From Zygnema cylindricum (lineage: Eukaryota > Streptophyta > Zygnematophyceae > Zygnematales > Zygnemataceae): a DNA stretch of 64,000 nucleotides. The position numbers and the translations under genes were made by a program. Location: the NCBI GenBank assembly GCA_037447655.1, contig JBBHKE010003048.1:274036-338035 (forward strand), in the 5' to 3' direction. Position 1 is the first letter of the stretch. Each line of letters begins with the position of its first letter. Positions 22,727 to 34,900 of the stretch are shown in pieces. The notes below the pieces were generated by a model. It had not been told where the DNA came from, did not search any database, and saw only the letters and a program-made list of their open reading frames with translations.

Positions 22727-22901
22727 GACTGCTCGAGAAAAGAGAGGGAGAGAAAGAGAAGGCGCGGAGGAAGAGAGAGGGAGAGTCGAGAAGAGAGACA
22801 GCAGCCGAAACCCTAAAAAAGCTGATGATGAGGATTTGGACGGAGTGCTATTTATCTTTCCACGGGATGCTGACTGGACGACGCCGACCATATTTTATTG
22901 C

Positions 22902-22907
22902 CACGTG
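22902..22907. promoter_or_regulatory. CACGTG core upstream of the GH16 gene
   Basis: CCACGTGTG sits about 175 bp upstream of the chosen ATG at 22726. It is a G-box spelling used by plant bZIP and bHLH factors. Function is inferred only from the motif. Confidence 0.25.
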
Positions 22908-25900
22908 TGTATTAGCGGCACCAATTGGGAACCAGCACTCGGTCCACCGCGGACCACCGTCTTAAATGAGGCACCGACATTTTGTCAACCGAAAAGCTAA
23001 AACGCTACTTTTTATTTGTGCAGTCGGGCAGTAGTATCGAACGGTGTAAAATATCGGGCAGCAGGAAGTGAGCGTTTCAATTGAATAGTTTGCCGCACGA
23101 TGTGCCACAGTGGATTAAAAATTGTCCACGTGGTCTATATCCTGTACGGATCGTACAGTTTCTGCACAATTATTGAGTCCGACTGTCCGGCTGTAGAGTA
23201 TCAAATTGCCAAATGCCAATAAAGCAACCTATCCAATGAAAGTTGTTTTTGTCTATATTTGTTTGACTTCTAATCTGTAAAGGCGAATCCACGGCCCAGA
23301 ATGAAGAAAATGACAATGGACTTGTCAGCAGGCAATTTGTCATAGATTTGAATCACGTTGTCGTTTTATAATTCGACAAAATACTTGCTGATGCGGTCAG
23401 CACATTCCTTCCATCGCTGACGCCTTCAAATGAGATTCAGCATCCGATAGTCGTTTAGATAAAACGCTCGACGGTGGAGATGCAGCGTAATTTGCGATTT
23501 GCTGCTAGATATACGTCATATGACGTCATTTTTGCTGACGTCGGGACTTCGCAGCTCTGGCAAAGCCAATGAAACTTGGAGACAGAATTGAAAATTCAAT
23601 GTAAATTTGTAGCGAGTAACAAAAAAACAACTTCACAATGTACCACACGCGGGAACTCGTGCTCATTGTAACCAATATTCCACAGTCCACACCCTTAGAC
23701 TTTAGGGTTGCAATTACGTCCCTGCATCTCTAAACTTGGTAAAGTAACTTAGAAGCACACAATTAGAAAGACGTACAATTATTTATGTATGCGCCTTTCT
23801 CTGGTTACAACCAATAGAATTCTCGTACATTCTTCTCAGAGTATGTATTTCACCAAAATCAATTGTCCTCTCTTTCAAGCTCCAAAGGCGCCAACAGCCC
23901 TCCATCAATTCCGTGTGCAATGTCAGTTTATTTTTCCTTCATCTTGAGTATATTTACAACCTGTACTTGAAAATAAGCCCATGGTTTTAGCTTTTCCCTA
24001 CAGTGTAATTTATTGTCCCAGGATGTCACCTGTGGCTGAGGCATGTTTTCCACCAATCGTCACTAAGCAATTTTCATGTCTAGGGAGTTCCCCTATTTAA
24101 AAAACAATGCCAAAAAACAAATTGTATGTTTCAAAAAAGGGCGGTTGTCAAACAATGACCAAGTACAAGAGTCAAGTAACAGTTACGTGTTCTGTGTTGT
24201 CACGGTTTTGTCTTTTATCGTGGACTGTGTCGGGTCACGCGACAGAACAAAAACAGAACTAGATTATCAGTAGAAAAATCTTTCCTCGTATTGAATCACA
24301 CGAAAAAAAAAAAAATCAATAAAAACTGCCACTTCACTGTCACATGGTTCCTCATCATCTATAAAAACAGAAATACTTTCAAAAACATCTTTAATACGAA
24401 AAAAAGAGGGTGTTTTTTACAAACAACTGAGATATATGCACAGTTCTACAGATACGACCAAAAAAGTTTGACCTCGTAACTTCTATAAAAATCTACTTGA
24501 CCATTTTCCAGCTTTTTATTAAATCTCTTATCGCCAAGCGTTACTTCATTCACATGAAAAAAAAAACCCCAAACGTCGCCCTAAAAGAACCAATTTAAGG
24601 CGTCCCAACCTTCGGTTCAACTCTCTCAATTCCTCTTCCTCCTCTCCTCTCCTCCTGTTCTCCCTCCTCTCCTCTCCTCTCCTCTCCTTTCGTCTCTTTT
24701 CCTCTCCTCTCTCGCTCTGTGAATAAAAGATGCCTCGAGCTCCAGGATTCCCTGATCAAAAAAGTTAGAGACTGGCACAAAAAAAAGGAAGAGAAAAAGG
24801 AAAAGTTGAAAAAAAAGCATTGTCGATTAAAAAAAATGAGAACCAGGTCAAGGAAATACTTGAATGATCAAAACCTAAACCTGAAAAAATGTAGTACCTA
24901 TCAAAGTTAACCGCAATTTCTCGATAAGAAAAACAGCTCGATTAGGTTTTAGAAAAGTACAGAAACTACAAAAACCAATTTACTCACAGAATAAAGAATG
25001 AAACTTTTTGTCTTTATGGATGAACCTTTTTGTCTCCCTCCATAAAATATTCATAATTACAAACCCTAAAAAATCAAAACTACTTTCCACCGGAAATAGC
25101 GTAGATTGTATCATCATTTTCTATTTCTCTGTTACCATTCCTATGGAATACTTATGTTGGTATAACATTCCCATATTAAGTGCACATTCAATACTAGAGA
25201 ACATTTTGTACTAAACAAATTTGACCCAATCACCTTCAAGGACAAATACATAAAATACTTTTACATTTAGTGTAAACCATACTAATGGCAATGAAAAATT
25301 GGGAACCTCCTCTGAAGGTTTCCAGACAACCACATAACTAGAGACGTTCCAAAAAATATGATCCATATTGGATACAGGGATCGAGAGGGAAAAGAAAGAA
25401 ATAGAAGTTGACTACTGTGGAAAAATCATTTTACTCACCAGAAAATTAAAACGGTCGATGAATAAACAACTGCAGAAAATAACGGTGTCTCTTGAATTTA
25501 GTGAAGGTTCCGTCGTTCTCAGAAGTAAGTATCAAAAGGAAGAAAAGAATCAAATGGGGGAATAATGATGGAGTATGTTGATGGAGTGTGTCAATGATGG
25601 AATTTGCAGAAAACTGATTTGTGTTTCAGAATCCATGGATCAATATAAACAGAAGACCACCCTTGGTCCCAAACAAAAGATACACTTTCATCGGACAAAA
25701 TAAGTTGCACTACTACTCAATTTGCCTTCAATTCCCACTTTTTGCAGTCTGAACTCCCCAGAGAGAGTGGTATGTTGTATTCGATTGACATGTACTCCTC
25801 CCCAACCAAACCGAGCAGCTCTCTGTTGTTCCCTCCAGTTTTCTCATTTCAGTTTAGTAATTTAAAGGGCTTGTCAACTATGTTTTAGTCTTTTACCACC

Positions 25901-26623
25901 TAGGAAGAGAGTTTTGTAGTCTTCCCATCACCTGTTTGTCTAAAGGAAAGAGTTAACTTCCTCCTCCACCATCTTGTTCGTGTAATAACTTAGTCTTCCC
26001 ACCACCTGTTTCATCTAAAGGAGAAAGTTTTAGTCTTCCCACCATCTGCTTCGTCTAAAGAGGAGAGTTTTTCAGTTGGTTTTGTCTCTGTAGATGTTGA
26101 AGCCGAGGGTCCAAAGCTCTCTGCTGGACAACTGTTCTCTCTATTTCCTGATCCCAACCCAATATTCCCATTTTTCAGTTTCAGTCGTCAAATTTTAATA
26201 TATCGACTATACGATTTATCAAAGTGCATTAATAAACTTTATGAATAAAACGTCGATAGGATTTATCCAAGTTTATTATAATAACACCCATAAGATTTAT
26301 CTAAGTTTTATTTTCAGTCATCGGGCTTCAATATCAATTGCAGGAAGACAGGCACAATGATTCAAAGGCCATCTTCGTAACCTGAGTTAAAGATTAGAAC
26401 GGATTCCTACAATAATGACCAGATTAGCCTACATCATAATGTTAAAATAAATAGTTGAACTTAAAACCTTTAAGTCTCGTAACTCAAAAAAACACTCAGT
26501 TACTCTACTAGGATAAACCTTTCATCTACTCTACCATGCCACGCATTTTTTTCAGTTCTTACATTTCCACAAATTCATTGAGGGAAAATTGACAATTTTT
26601 ACCTTTTTAGTTTTTTTTCTCAC
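22908..26623. other. Long stretch without a confident gene
   Basis: Lies between the GH16 gene start and the last assigned exon of the Myb-like gene. It contains a CT-rich run (24610-24715) and loosely repeated TCTTCCCACCACCTGTTT units at 25910-26070. The 3' exon(s) and UTR of the Myb-like gene should fall in its right half. A possible short terminal exon follows TTTTCTGCAG at about 25474 on the minus strand, but it adds only seven codons and is not secure. Confidence 0.5.
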
Positions 26624-29600
26624 CTGACAACTTAAGCAGACAATAGTTTTACTATAGGATCCAGATAAACTGCTTTGATAAACCGGCTCCGCGTCTTTAA
26701 TACCGTTTTGTAAATGAGAGACACAATAAGATTTTGGACAACTTCGACATGAAAATTTTGGCATGGCTTGACAATTCTTCTCTACTCCCACTCCTACACA
26801 CTGGTGTCGAGGACATGTCCACAATTGCCTGTTCAGAGGAGCCTGCACCAGTAAAAAACAAAATCGGCAACAGATTTAGATTGTACCACACTAAATTTAG
26901 ACAGCAATCCTCTGATTGCATTTAATGCATCACAGAGAAAACAAAATTGGCAAGATACATGAGAAGACATAGAGAAAATACAGCAAGAAACATCGAAACC
27001 TGATTCACATTACTAACTCAAGCATCTATTCCTCTATACGAATCGTGGCTCCCTATCCTCTCCATCAGACTGACCCAAAACTTAACAACCAACGTATCCT
27101 CCTCACTAAAACTGGGGATGGGAAAATGGAAAAATTGAAAATGGGGATTAATTAATTACACTTACAATTCCTGGGTTCAAGCATTGAATATGGCAGGCCT
27201 TCCAGCAGGGTTGAAGAGAAGCAATATCTCCTCCAATCCCATTTTTACCCCATTGACAGGACACCATTTGACCAGCTGCAGTTTTGCAGATAAAACAAAC
27301 GTCTTCCCAAACTCCCTGCTCGCGACAGGTGGCCTCACAAGCTGCCAGGTGACGAAGATATTGCATATGTAAAACTCTCCTATAGACTCCAGGATTACTC
27401 GATAACCGGGCGGCTTCTAGTTCAGCGGCATCTCTGTAAAAAGTTACAAAGAAAAAGAACATTGTAACATAATAAGAAACACATAATAGATCAAAGTGAA
27501 ATACAATAAGGAACAAGAAAACGTGTGTAACCTTAAAGACCAAGAGTAGCTGTCGACAATAAGGTACACGATTGATGACATCGACAAGAATGTTCACTCC
27601 ACCCATGATGCAGTTTTTTCGCTTCTCTCCCTCCCCTCCCTCCCCTCCCTCCCTCCCTCCCTCTCTCACTCTCTCCCTCTAGTCACCTAAGCCATTCGAT
27701 ATAAATTTGCCTTTCCATATCTTGGCAGTACCAATAGCAACAGTGCAATCTCACATAAAATGTAGAAATTCCAACAGCATTTTTCAAGAATACTGTATTC
27801 CACAACTATACTTTAACCCATACCTAAATCCTACAATTTCCTAAATACTATGATCCACACTAGTTGTGACTAATATACAGATTCGGTTAAGGTACACTGT
27901 CAATCACTTTCACAAGTCTATGATACATTTTACTGATAATTATTAAAACATATCATACAAAAATATGTACGATTCATATAAGAGTTCATAAGATTTACCC
28001 ACAGCAGAGTAAGTAAACCTCACATATGTGATTCTCCCATCAGAATGAATAGTACTCATTCAGTCAATTTTTTGGACCCAAAATTACAAAACACTGTTTA
28101 ACACTAATTAAAAAAGGCGGTCAGCGTAGCGCAATGTCCGTCAACTCTATATTGGTATTATTGGCTCTAACACTGAATTATTACATATATTTTACTGTAT
28201 AGCAATGAATATTCTCGCAAACAGAGGACAAATGTAAAACTTCAACAAAATCGCGAACTGGTGTCCCTCTACCAGGTCAGATTTCCCTTCAAATGCCTTC
28301 AAAGTAACAATTAAGAGGAACCTTGCCCAAGTCAATTAATCTTGACAAGTGTTTGTTATAACTTTGGTTTCAAGATTTAAAGAAGAGGCTCCCATTTTAA
28401 AAACCTCTCAGAAACTCAGCTTTGTCACTCGGGCAAAAGAGGACACTAAAATCTTCAGACAAGTCTTCTTGAAACAAAAGTACAGCCAATCACTAAAGTT
28501 TTAAAAAAAGGAGAATATGTCTATGTCTTACTCTTGAATTGACGCCTGATCATCGTCTTCCACACTCTCCATATCCTCATCTTCCTCATCCCTGTCACCG
28601 TCACTCGATTCTCCACCTTTTTCTCTCTCTTGTCTGACCCAACTTGACGGTCTTTCAGTCTTTTTCCGCAAGTAGTTTCCTAAAGGAGAAACTGAATCAT
28701 CAAAATGACCAGATTCCTCGTCTTCGTCCAATATTTGTTTTTGTACAGTGGAGGCAAATTCCACTGGAGGGGCTAATAGTTCACTACACCACCCTGCCCT
28801 CCTATATCTGTCCCTCAGAGTGCTATGCCAGTGTCTCTTGATGGCCGTCGCACTTCTGCAAACCGGATTCACAGACGAAAAAATGGAAAAAAAATAAAAG
28901 AAACATGGCAATAAAAATCACAACAACACGAGGAAAAGGGAAAAATTGATGGAAAGTCAATAAACACCACAACAACACGTGGAAAATGGAACATCGCGAT
29001 AACAAATTGCATTAATGGCCCATCAGGCAAAAAAAACAGACAGGATTTTGAAACCAAAAAAGAAAATTGACACAAACAGTGGATTATCTTTCAATGAGCA
29101 AGAGCTCCAGGAGTACAATTTCCATAAGTGGAATTCCTGAAAATCAGATCTTTTCGATCTTCAAAGCATATTTCAACTTAACATTTCCAAAACGAGTCCA
29201 CTGACATCATGAACAAATTTGTCCACTAAACAAATATTAATAACCCGCTTTGAATAACATCCACAGATTCAAATTTGAAACTGGTACTTCCAGCTAAAGA
29301 AATTTACTCATTAAAAACCACATAAGAAAATTTAGTGAGATCCAAAATTTCTGTGATCCAAATTTTACCGTAAAAGAAACTGTGACGTGTTATAATCTTA
29401 CCTTCCGGCAATAACCTTCTCGACAAGTTGCCACCTGTTACCATACACGTATCGAGCCACCAAAAGTGTTGCGTCCTCCTCCACTGTAAATGATCCGAGT
29501 TTGTCCCCAGTTTTGTCTTTAGCTGCTTCCTTAAGAAGGACATTTATCATCATCTCTTTCCAAGCTGTACTTTGCATATGTGGCCCCAACTTCTCCCGAA

Positions 29601-30790
29601 ATCGTCGAATGAACTCAACTACTCAAAATTGGCAAATTTGTCACCCACCAAAGAGGAGAATTTGGAAAATCAGACGACAAAAATCAGATGCCTCTCACCA
29701 AACCAGTAATTTTCTACGCTTTTTCTTTTTTTGGCCCTCCTCCCTTCCGTCCTTCCTTTTTTTTTTTCTCTTTTCTTTTTGGTTTAGATGTCTATCCGAT
29801 CATGTGATGTTAAGGAAAAAATTAACAAACAGGCCCTACTCCCTTCCGTCCTTTCAGCCTTTCCATTTCCCCTCAATTCTTTTTTGCTCTTCACTTCCAC
29901 TTTTTTTCATGTTTTTCCTCACCTCCTCTCTTATCTCACCACTCCCTTCCACCCCTTCTCCTCCCTTCTCCTCTCTCCCTTCTCCATTCCCCCATCTCTC
30001 TTTTCTTCCCCCATCTCTCTTTTCTTCCCCCATCTCTCTTTTCTTCCCCCATCTCTCTTCCCTTCCCTTCTCCCTTCCCCCATCTCTCTTCCCTTCCTTT
30101 CTCCCTTCCCTTCCTCTGCTTATAACGGCCAGTAGTTAAAAAAAAAGTCAAAACAAACACTGTCCTTTAATCCACATTTCATCTCAAACATCCACACTAT
30201 AAAAACAACAACAACAATCTATTCTTACCTGCCCTCCAAGCAGCTGGAAAGTCTTCCTCTTTTCCATAGTGACTATATATCTCAGCACCCGGATTGCCAC
30301 CCTCTTTTTCCGCAGTCTCTCTCTCTCCCCTAAATCGTCCCCTATCTCTTGCCACATGATTTAGGCTTCCCAATCTTGAACCAGAAACTAGCCCTAATCC
30401 TGTTCCAGAAGCCTTTCCGGGCTGCAAACCACCTTTTTTTTCCACACTATTTGAGGTATCAAACCCTAACTGTCTCCTTTCTTCTCCTGCATTTCCTTGC
30501 ACGTGTGAGAATGACCTTTTTCCTTGTTTCCCGGGAGTTATTCTTGAGGCTGGTAATGAATCTGAGACTGAGGTTTGAGAATTTTGTTTTCCGGAAACAT
30601 GAGCAAGGAGAGGAGCGTGCCATTGTCCGTACAGTTCGGGTGGTACGGGTTTGGGTTGGTAGACAAAGGAGCCAAAATACGCCGATCCTGAGTCTTGAAT
30701 ATGACGAAGTTCGTCTAAAATTTGGTTGTAAAAAAGTACGTCTATGGAAGGCTCGGGAGGTCCGAGGCGTGTCTTCTTTTGTCGTTTCAT
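26624..30790 (-). CDS. Myb/SANT protein with cysteine-rich zinc-binding region
   Basis: Exons 30790-30229, 29618-29402, 28855-28532, 27433-27166 and 26842-26624 join in frame with GT-AG introns. About 187 N-terminal residues are basic and low complexity (MKRQKKTRLGPPEPS). A single Myb/SANT domain follows: GSFTVEEDATLLVARYVYGN, then RWQLVEKVI, then RHWHSTLRDRYRRAGW across the exon 2/3 junction. An acidic stretch (DGDRDEEDEDMESVEDDDQ) precedes two cysteine clusters: VCFICKTAAG with later CxxxCHIQC, and WTCPRHQC with FSCRSCPKSYC and IVCLSC. These look like an extended PHD or C5HCH zinc finger of chromatin readers. The likely role is nuclear DNA or histone binding. I do not recognise the exact family. 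The 3' end is unresolved: the exon at 26624 ends at a GTGAGA donor, so more coding sequence must lie downstream. Confidence 0.75.
29740..30120. repeat. Pyrimidine-rich CTCCCTTC tract
   Basis: T/C-rich sequence with repeats of CCCCCATCTCTCTTTTCTTC, inside the first intron of the Myb-like gene. The long frames here are compositional. Confidence 0.85.
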
Positions 30791-30949
30791 GGGAGAAATG
30801 GTTGGAAGAGAAAGAGGTGAGAAAAAGAAAGGGAGAGAGAGAGAGAGAAGCCAGAAATAGAGTGGGAGCGCGGGAAAATTTGATGCAGCCGCAAGGAGTC
30901 AGCTGCACAATATTTCTTCTCTGGATCAATGGTTTCAGAAATCAGACGC

Positions 30950-31135
30950 TACACCGGGCATCGCTATTAGTGTTAATAATTTTTTTGCCACTTTAAAGTT
31001 TAAACATCTTTTCTCCGTAGACACTTGTCCTATTTCTACATGGAGACCGCCAATCGGAAGGTGAGAATCTTAGCTTTCAGTTGCAGTCGTCAGATCCATA
31101 ATCCGACAAATGTGTACGGAGTAAAGATGTTTTAA
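30950..31135. mobile_element. MITE, ACACCGT family, right end missing
   Basis: Starts TACACCGGGCATCGCTATTAG and carries the internal CATCTTTTCTCCGTAGACAC and its complementary CGGAGTAAAGATGTTTTAA, but lacks the outer right end. Lies between the divergent Myb-like and DUF604 genes. Confidence 0.75.
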
Positions 31136-31330
31136 ATGGTAAAGTTAACCTTAAACAATATTCGTTGGCGCAGGCGCTTACGCCAGTCCGTACACAATTG
31201 TTCAAATTACGTACACATTAGTACGAATTTGTTACAGCTGTATCAGGATTGGACGGCCAATCAGTTGGACAATGTAAATCTCGCCTATGCTTCACCACAA
31301 ACTGAACCACCAACTGGGAGTAAATTAAAA

Positions 31331-31545
31331 CCGTGTATCGCTATTAGTGTCGATGTTTTTTTTGCCACTTGAAGCATCATTTTAACGTACACACTTGTCC
31401 GATTATCAGATGGGAACCGCCAATTGGAAGGTGAGAATCTTGTCTCTGACTCGCAACCGTCAGATACATAATCCGACAAGTGTGTACGGAGAAAAATGTT
31501 TTAAGTGGCGAAAAAAAAATAACACTAATAGCGATACACGGTGTA
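31331..31545. mobile_element. Foldback MITE, ACACCGT family
   Basis: About 215 bp with inverted ends CCGTGTATCGCTATTAGTG and CACTAATAGCGATACACGG plus long subterminal complementarity. The second member in the shared upstream region of the Myb-like gene and the DUF604 gene at 31940. No coding capacity. Confidence 0.88.
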
Positions 31546-31639
31546 ATGACGATGAACTTTCCATATAATAGGGCTGATTTCGTGCGATTTTAGAACACAG
31601 GTGTACGGCAGTGTACTGGCACCTAAAATAAAATGAGTA

Positions 31640-31706
31640 CGGTCCATAAAAGTACGGTGACAGTCCATAAAAGTACGGTGACAGTCCATAACAGTACGGT
31701 GACAGC
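31640..31706. repeat. 21-bp tandem repeat
   Basis: Three copies of a 21-bp unit containing AGTACGGTGACAGTCCATAA, about 250 bp upstream of the DUF604 start codon at 31940. Confidence 0.9.
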
Positions 31707-31939
31707 AGATGCTATGAGCTGCATGGCCGGTGGCGGTAATTCCAATGCTAAAATCAGAGATCTGCATGTTAGCTTCTGAACCCCACGTAAAACCTCTCTG
31801 TTCGAAACAAACTTCCGAGCCATCGGAAGAATTTCTAAGATTTTTTTTGTCAACATCAAAGGACCTATTTTTTAAAGCAGCTAAAAGAGGCTTCAATTTT
31901 CTTTTACATTGTCATATTAACTCAACAATCTGAACAATA

Positions 31940-34900
31940 ATGGCGTTTAAGAGATTGAATTTTGTGCTATTTGGTCTAGGATGCATTGTGTGTTTTTTCC
32001 TTTTCATAAATCAAGAAAGGGAAAATGAAAAAGAGAATGAATTGAGGGAAGCAAATATAAGGAATCAACTATCTCAAAACGTTTCTGATTGGACGTTTTA
32101 TGAACCTTTTGTGCAAATGGACTTAGACAAAAAACGTAACGAGAGTAGCGATACTCGTGATGCTCATATTAATGGTACAATATTTTACCTTCTTGTTAAA
32201 AAAAAAGCTAGATATGATAATGATACAAGGAATGAAAATGACCACACATGTTTTTGAAAATAAAAAAAGAGTGTATTTAAGTAGAACTAAAACTATGATA
32301 TATGAGATTTTGTCATTCCATACACTTTGAAAAAGATTTGGAAATCGGAATCAATTTTTTTTTCTGAGATTGGTTTTCTCATAGGTTACATCAAAGGTTG
32401 CCGATGGAGAAAGTCACGTCACGCCGATAAAAGACCCTATAGTGTTTGAAATTCGCTTCCAAACAAAGACACGAGACCACCTGTACAATCAAAAATAATG
32501 AAAATTCACGAAAATAAAAGAAACTTTAAGAAAAAGGAGAGAAGGATCACATTGCTAGTTTTCCATTCAGCTTTATCAAATGCTGATGTTGAGTAAAATA
32601 ACTTTTTCACAAACATCAAACCTCGAATTTGTTAAATCTACTTCTCGCAAGAAGCTTAGGACCTGTTACCACTTTTTCGTATGCTCATTTCTTCTTTTAA
32701 ATTCCTTGTCATGTCTCTATCATGTCTTTGTCTTTGTTGTCTCATAACATTCTTTTTGCAGAAATCAGGCGTAAATTTGCAAAAACAGAACCTGAAGAAG
32801 AGACAAGCCTTCACCATATTCTCTTTGGTATTGGATCATCTCTCAATTCATGGTCCAAACGTGGCAAATTTGTAAGGTAATTACGTCGACTCCTAGACGA
32901 TATTTATATTTTTCTTCGAAATAAGATTGAGATTTAAGTAAGAATAAGGCTATACTATATAAGATTATCGCTTGGTCATTATATTTTTTGGCTCATATCA
33001 AAAAAAATAAAAAATAATGGTTGAACTTATAGACTTGTCGCAAAATGTGGATAGTTAAAAAGGATAAGATAAAGTAGGTTAGGGCTATGGAGTATTTCTC
33101 ACATGCAATTAATATTTCGAGTCTCAATTTAGGAGATATATCCCAAGAAATTATGATGAGAAAAAAATAGTTGGGCAATAATGAGACAACAACGATGACG
33201 TGTGGCGTCTTCTCAAGGCCTCTAGAACCATTTTTCATGTTTTTTTGCAGAACTTGGTGGGATCTTCAGAAGGTTCGAGGATACGTATGGATGGATGGAA
33301 TACCTGATAAAGTAAATAATAGTGTGGATCCTCCATATCAAGTTTCTGGAGATATAGGACACCTTCGTTACAACGGCACCGGTTTACGAGATTACTTGCG
33401 TTTGGCGCGCATTGTTAAAGATGCTTTTATGTTAAATCCTCCAAACGTCCGTTGGTATTTTCTCGCCTTCGTCAGTCGTAGGATGTATTATCGGCACTTT
33501 TTCCTTTTCGTTCGGTCAAATGGCACCACAGAACCAGAGAAAAAAACACCGTTCTTCAAATTAATCCTTTTCGGCTTTTTTTCCCGTTTTCGAGTGATAT
33601 TAAAAGGAAAGTTTAAAAAAAAATACAGTCATTTCGGCACTTTTTCCTTATTCGTTCGAAGTCAAATGATATGTAAAATAAGTAAATAACCAGAGTTTAG
33701 AAAAATGCAGTGCGTTCCTTCGAACTAATCATTTTCCCGAAGCTCGCAGGTTTGTTATGGGAGACGACGATACCTATTTCAGCGCTCACGGCGTGGCGGC
33801 GTTGCTTTCAAAATACGACCATAACGAATTGCTTTATATCGGGAGCCAATCAGAGACTCACTGGCAAAACAGTATCCTGTCACATGAAATGGCCTTCGGT
33901 GGAGGTGGATTTGCTGTCAGTTGGCCGTTGGCTGCTGCGCTTAGCGGAACTCTGGACGATTGCATGGAACGCTATACGGAGCTCTGGGGTAGCGACCAAA
34001 GAATATCCGCCTGTGTTTCGGAGCTTGGAGTGAGTTAAAGCTAATAATCTACTTTGTCGTATTTAGGGTAGACGTTGAAAATAAACAAAAACATTTAATT
34101 TGCTGTATAGTTGTTAGCAATAATATATTACGCCAAAGTCGGGAAATATCTCACTCACGTTACACCGTGTATCGCCATTAGTGTTAATAATTTTTTCGCC
34201 AATTAAAACATTTTTTATCCGTACACACTTGTCGGATTATGGATCTGAAGGCTGCGATTGAAAGCTAAGATTCTCACTTTCCAAATGGCGGTCTCCGTGT
34301 GAAAATAAGACAAGTGTGTACAGAGAAAATATGTTTTAAATGGAGAAAAAATTATCAGCACTAATAGCGATTCATGGTGTAGTCGATAAAATTAACATGA
34401 AAATGATTGAAAATGAACATTGTGGCTGAAATGGTTAAACTTGTAGTCGCTTTTGACAAATTTCATAATTGTGTCATCAATTTGTCGTTTAGTCACTTCT
34501 GACAAATTTTCGATACGTAGGTCCATATGACGCGCGAAAAAGGATTTCATCAGTGCGATTTGAATGGACCAATCACTGGCCTCCTTGAAGCACATCCGTT
34601 GGATATTTTTGCGTCCCTTCACCATCTTGAGAGAATCCATCCAGTCCTTCCCGATACGAGTGACCGAGTATCGGCTTTAAAAGAATTTACGAATCGGTTA
34701 CTTCCGGATCCCATCGGTTTTCTCCAACTAGCCGTTTGCCATATACAGTACGCTTCAAAACCAGTGGTTCAAATATGTTGGTTTTTCCCAACTTGTAGTA
34801 AAAGACAAAAAAAAGGGATGGAAAAGGGGCATGATATGATTTCTAAAATTGTTTTCTGTTAGGAATCTTACTACATAGAGTTATTAAAAAAAAAAAAAAA

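Noticed and set aside
22727-22891. N-terminal extension of the GH16 protein to 22891
   Set aside because: The ATG at 22726 is followed at once by a signal-peptide-like stretch; the extension is serine-rich and would hide it.
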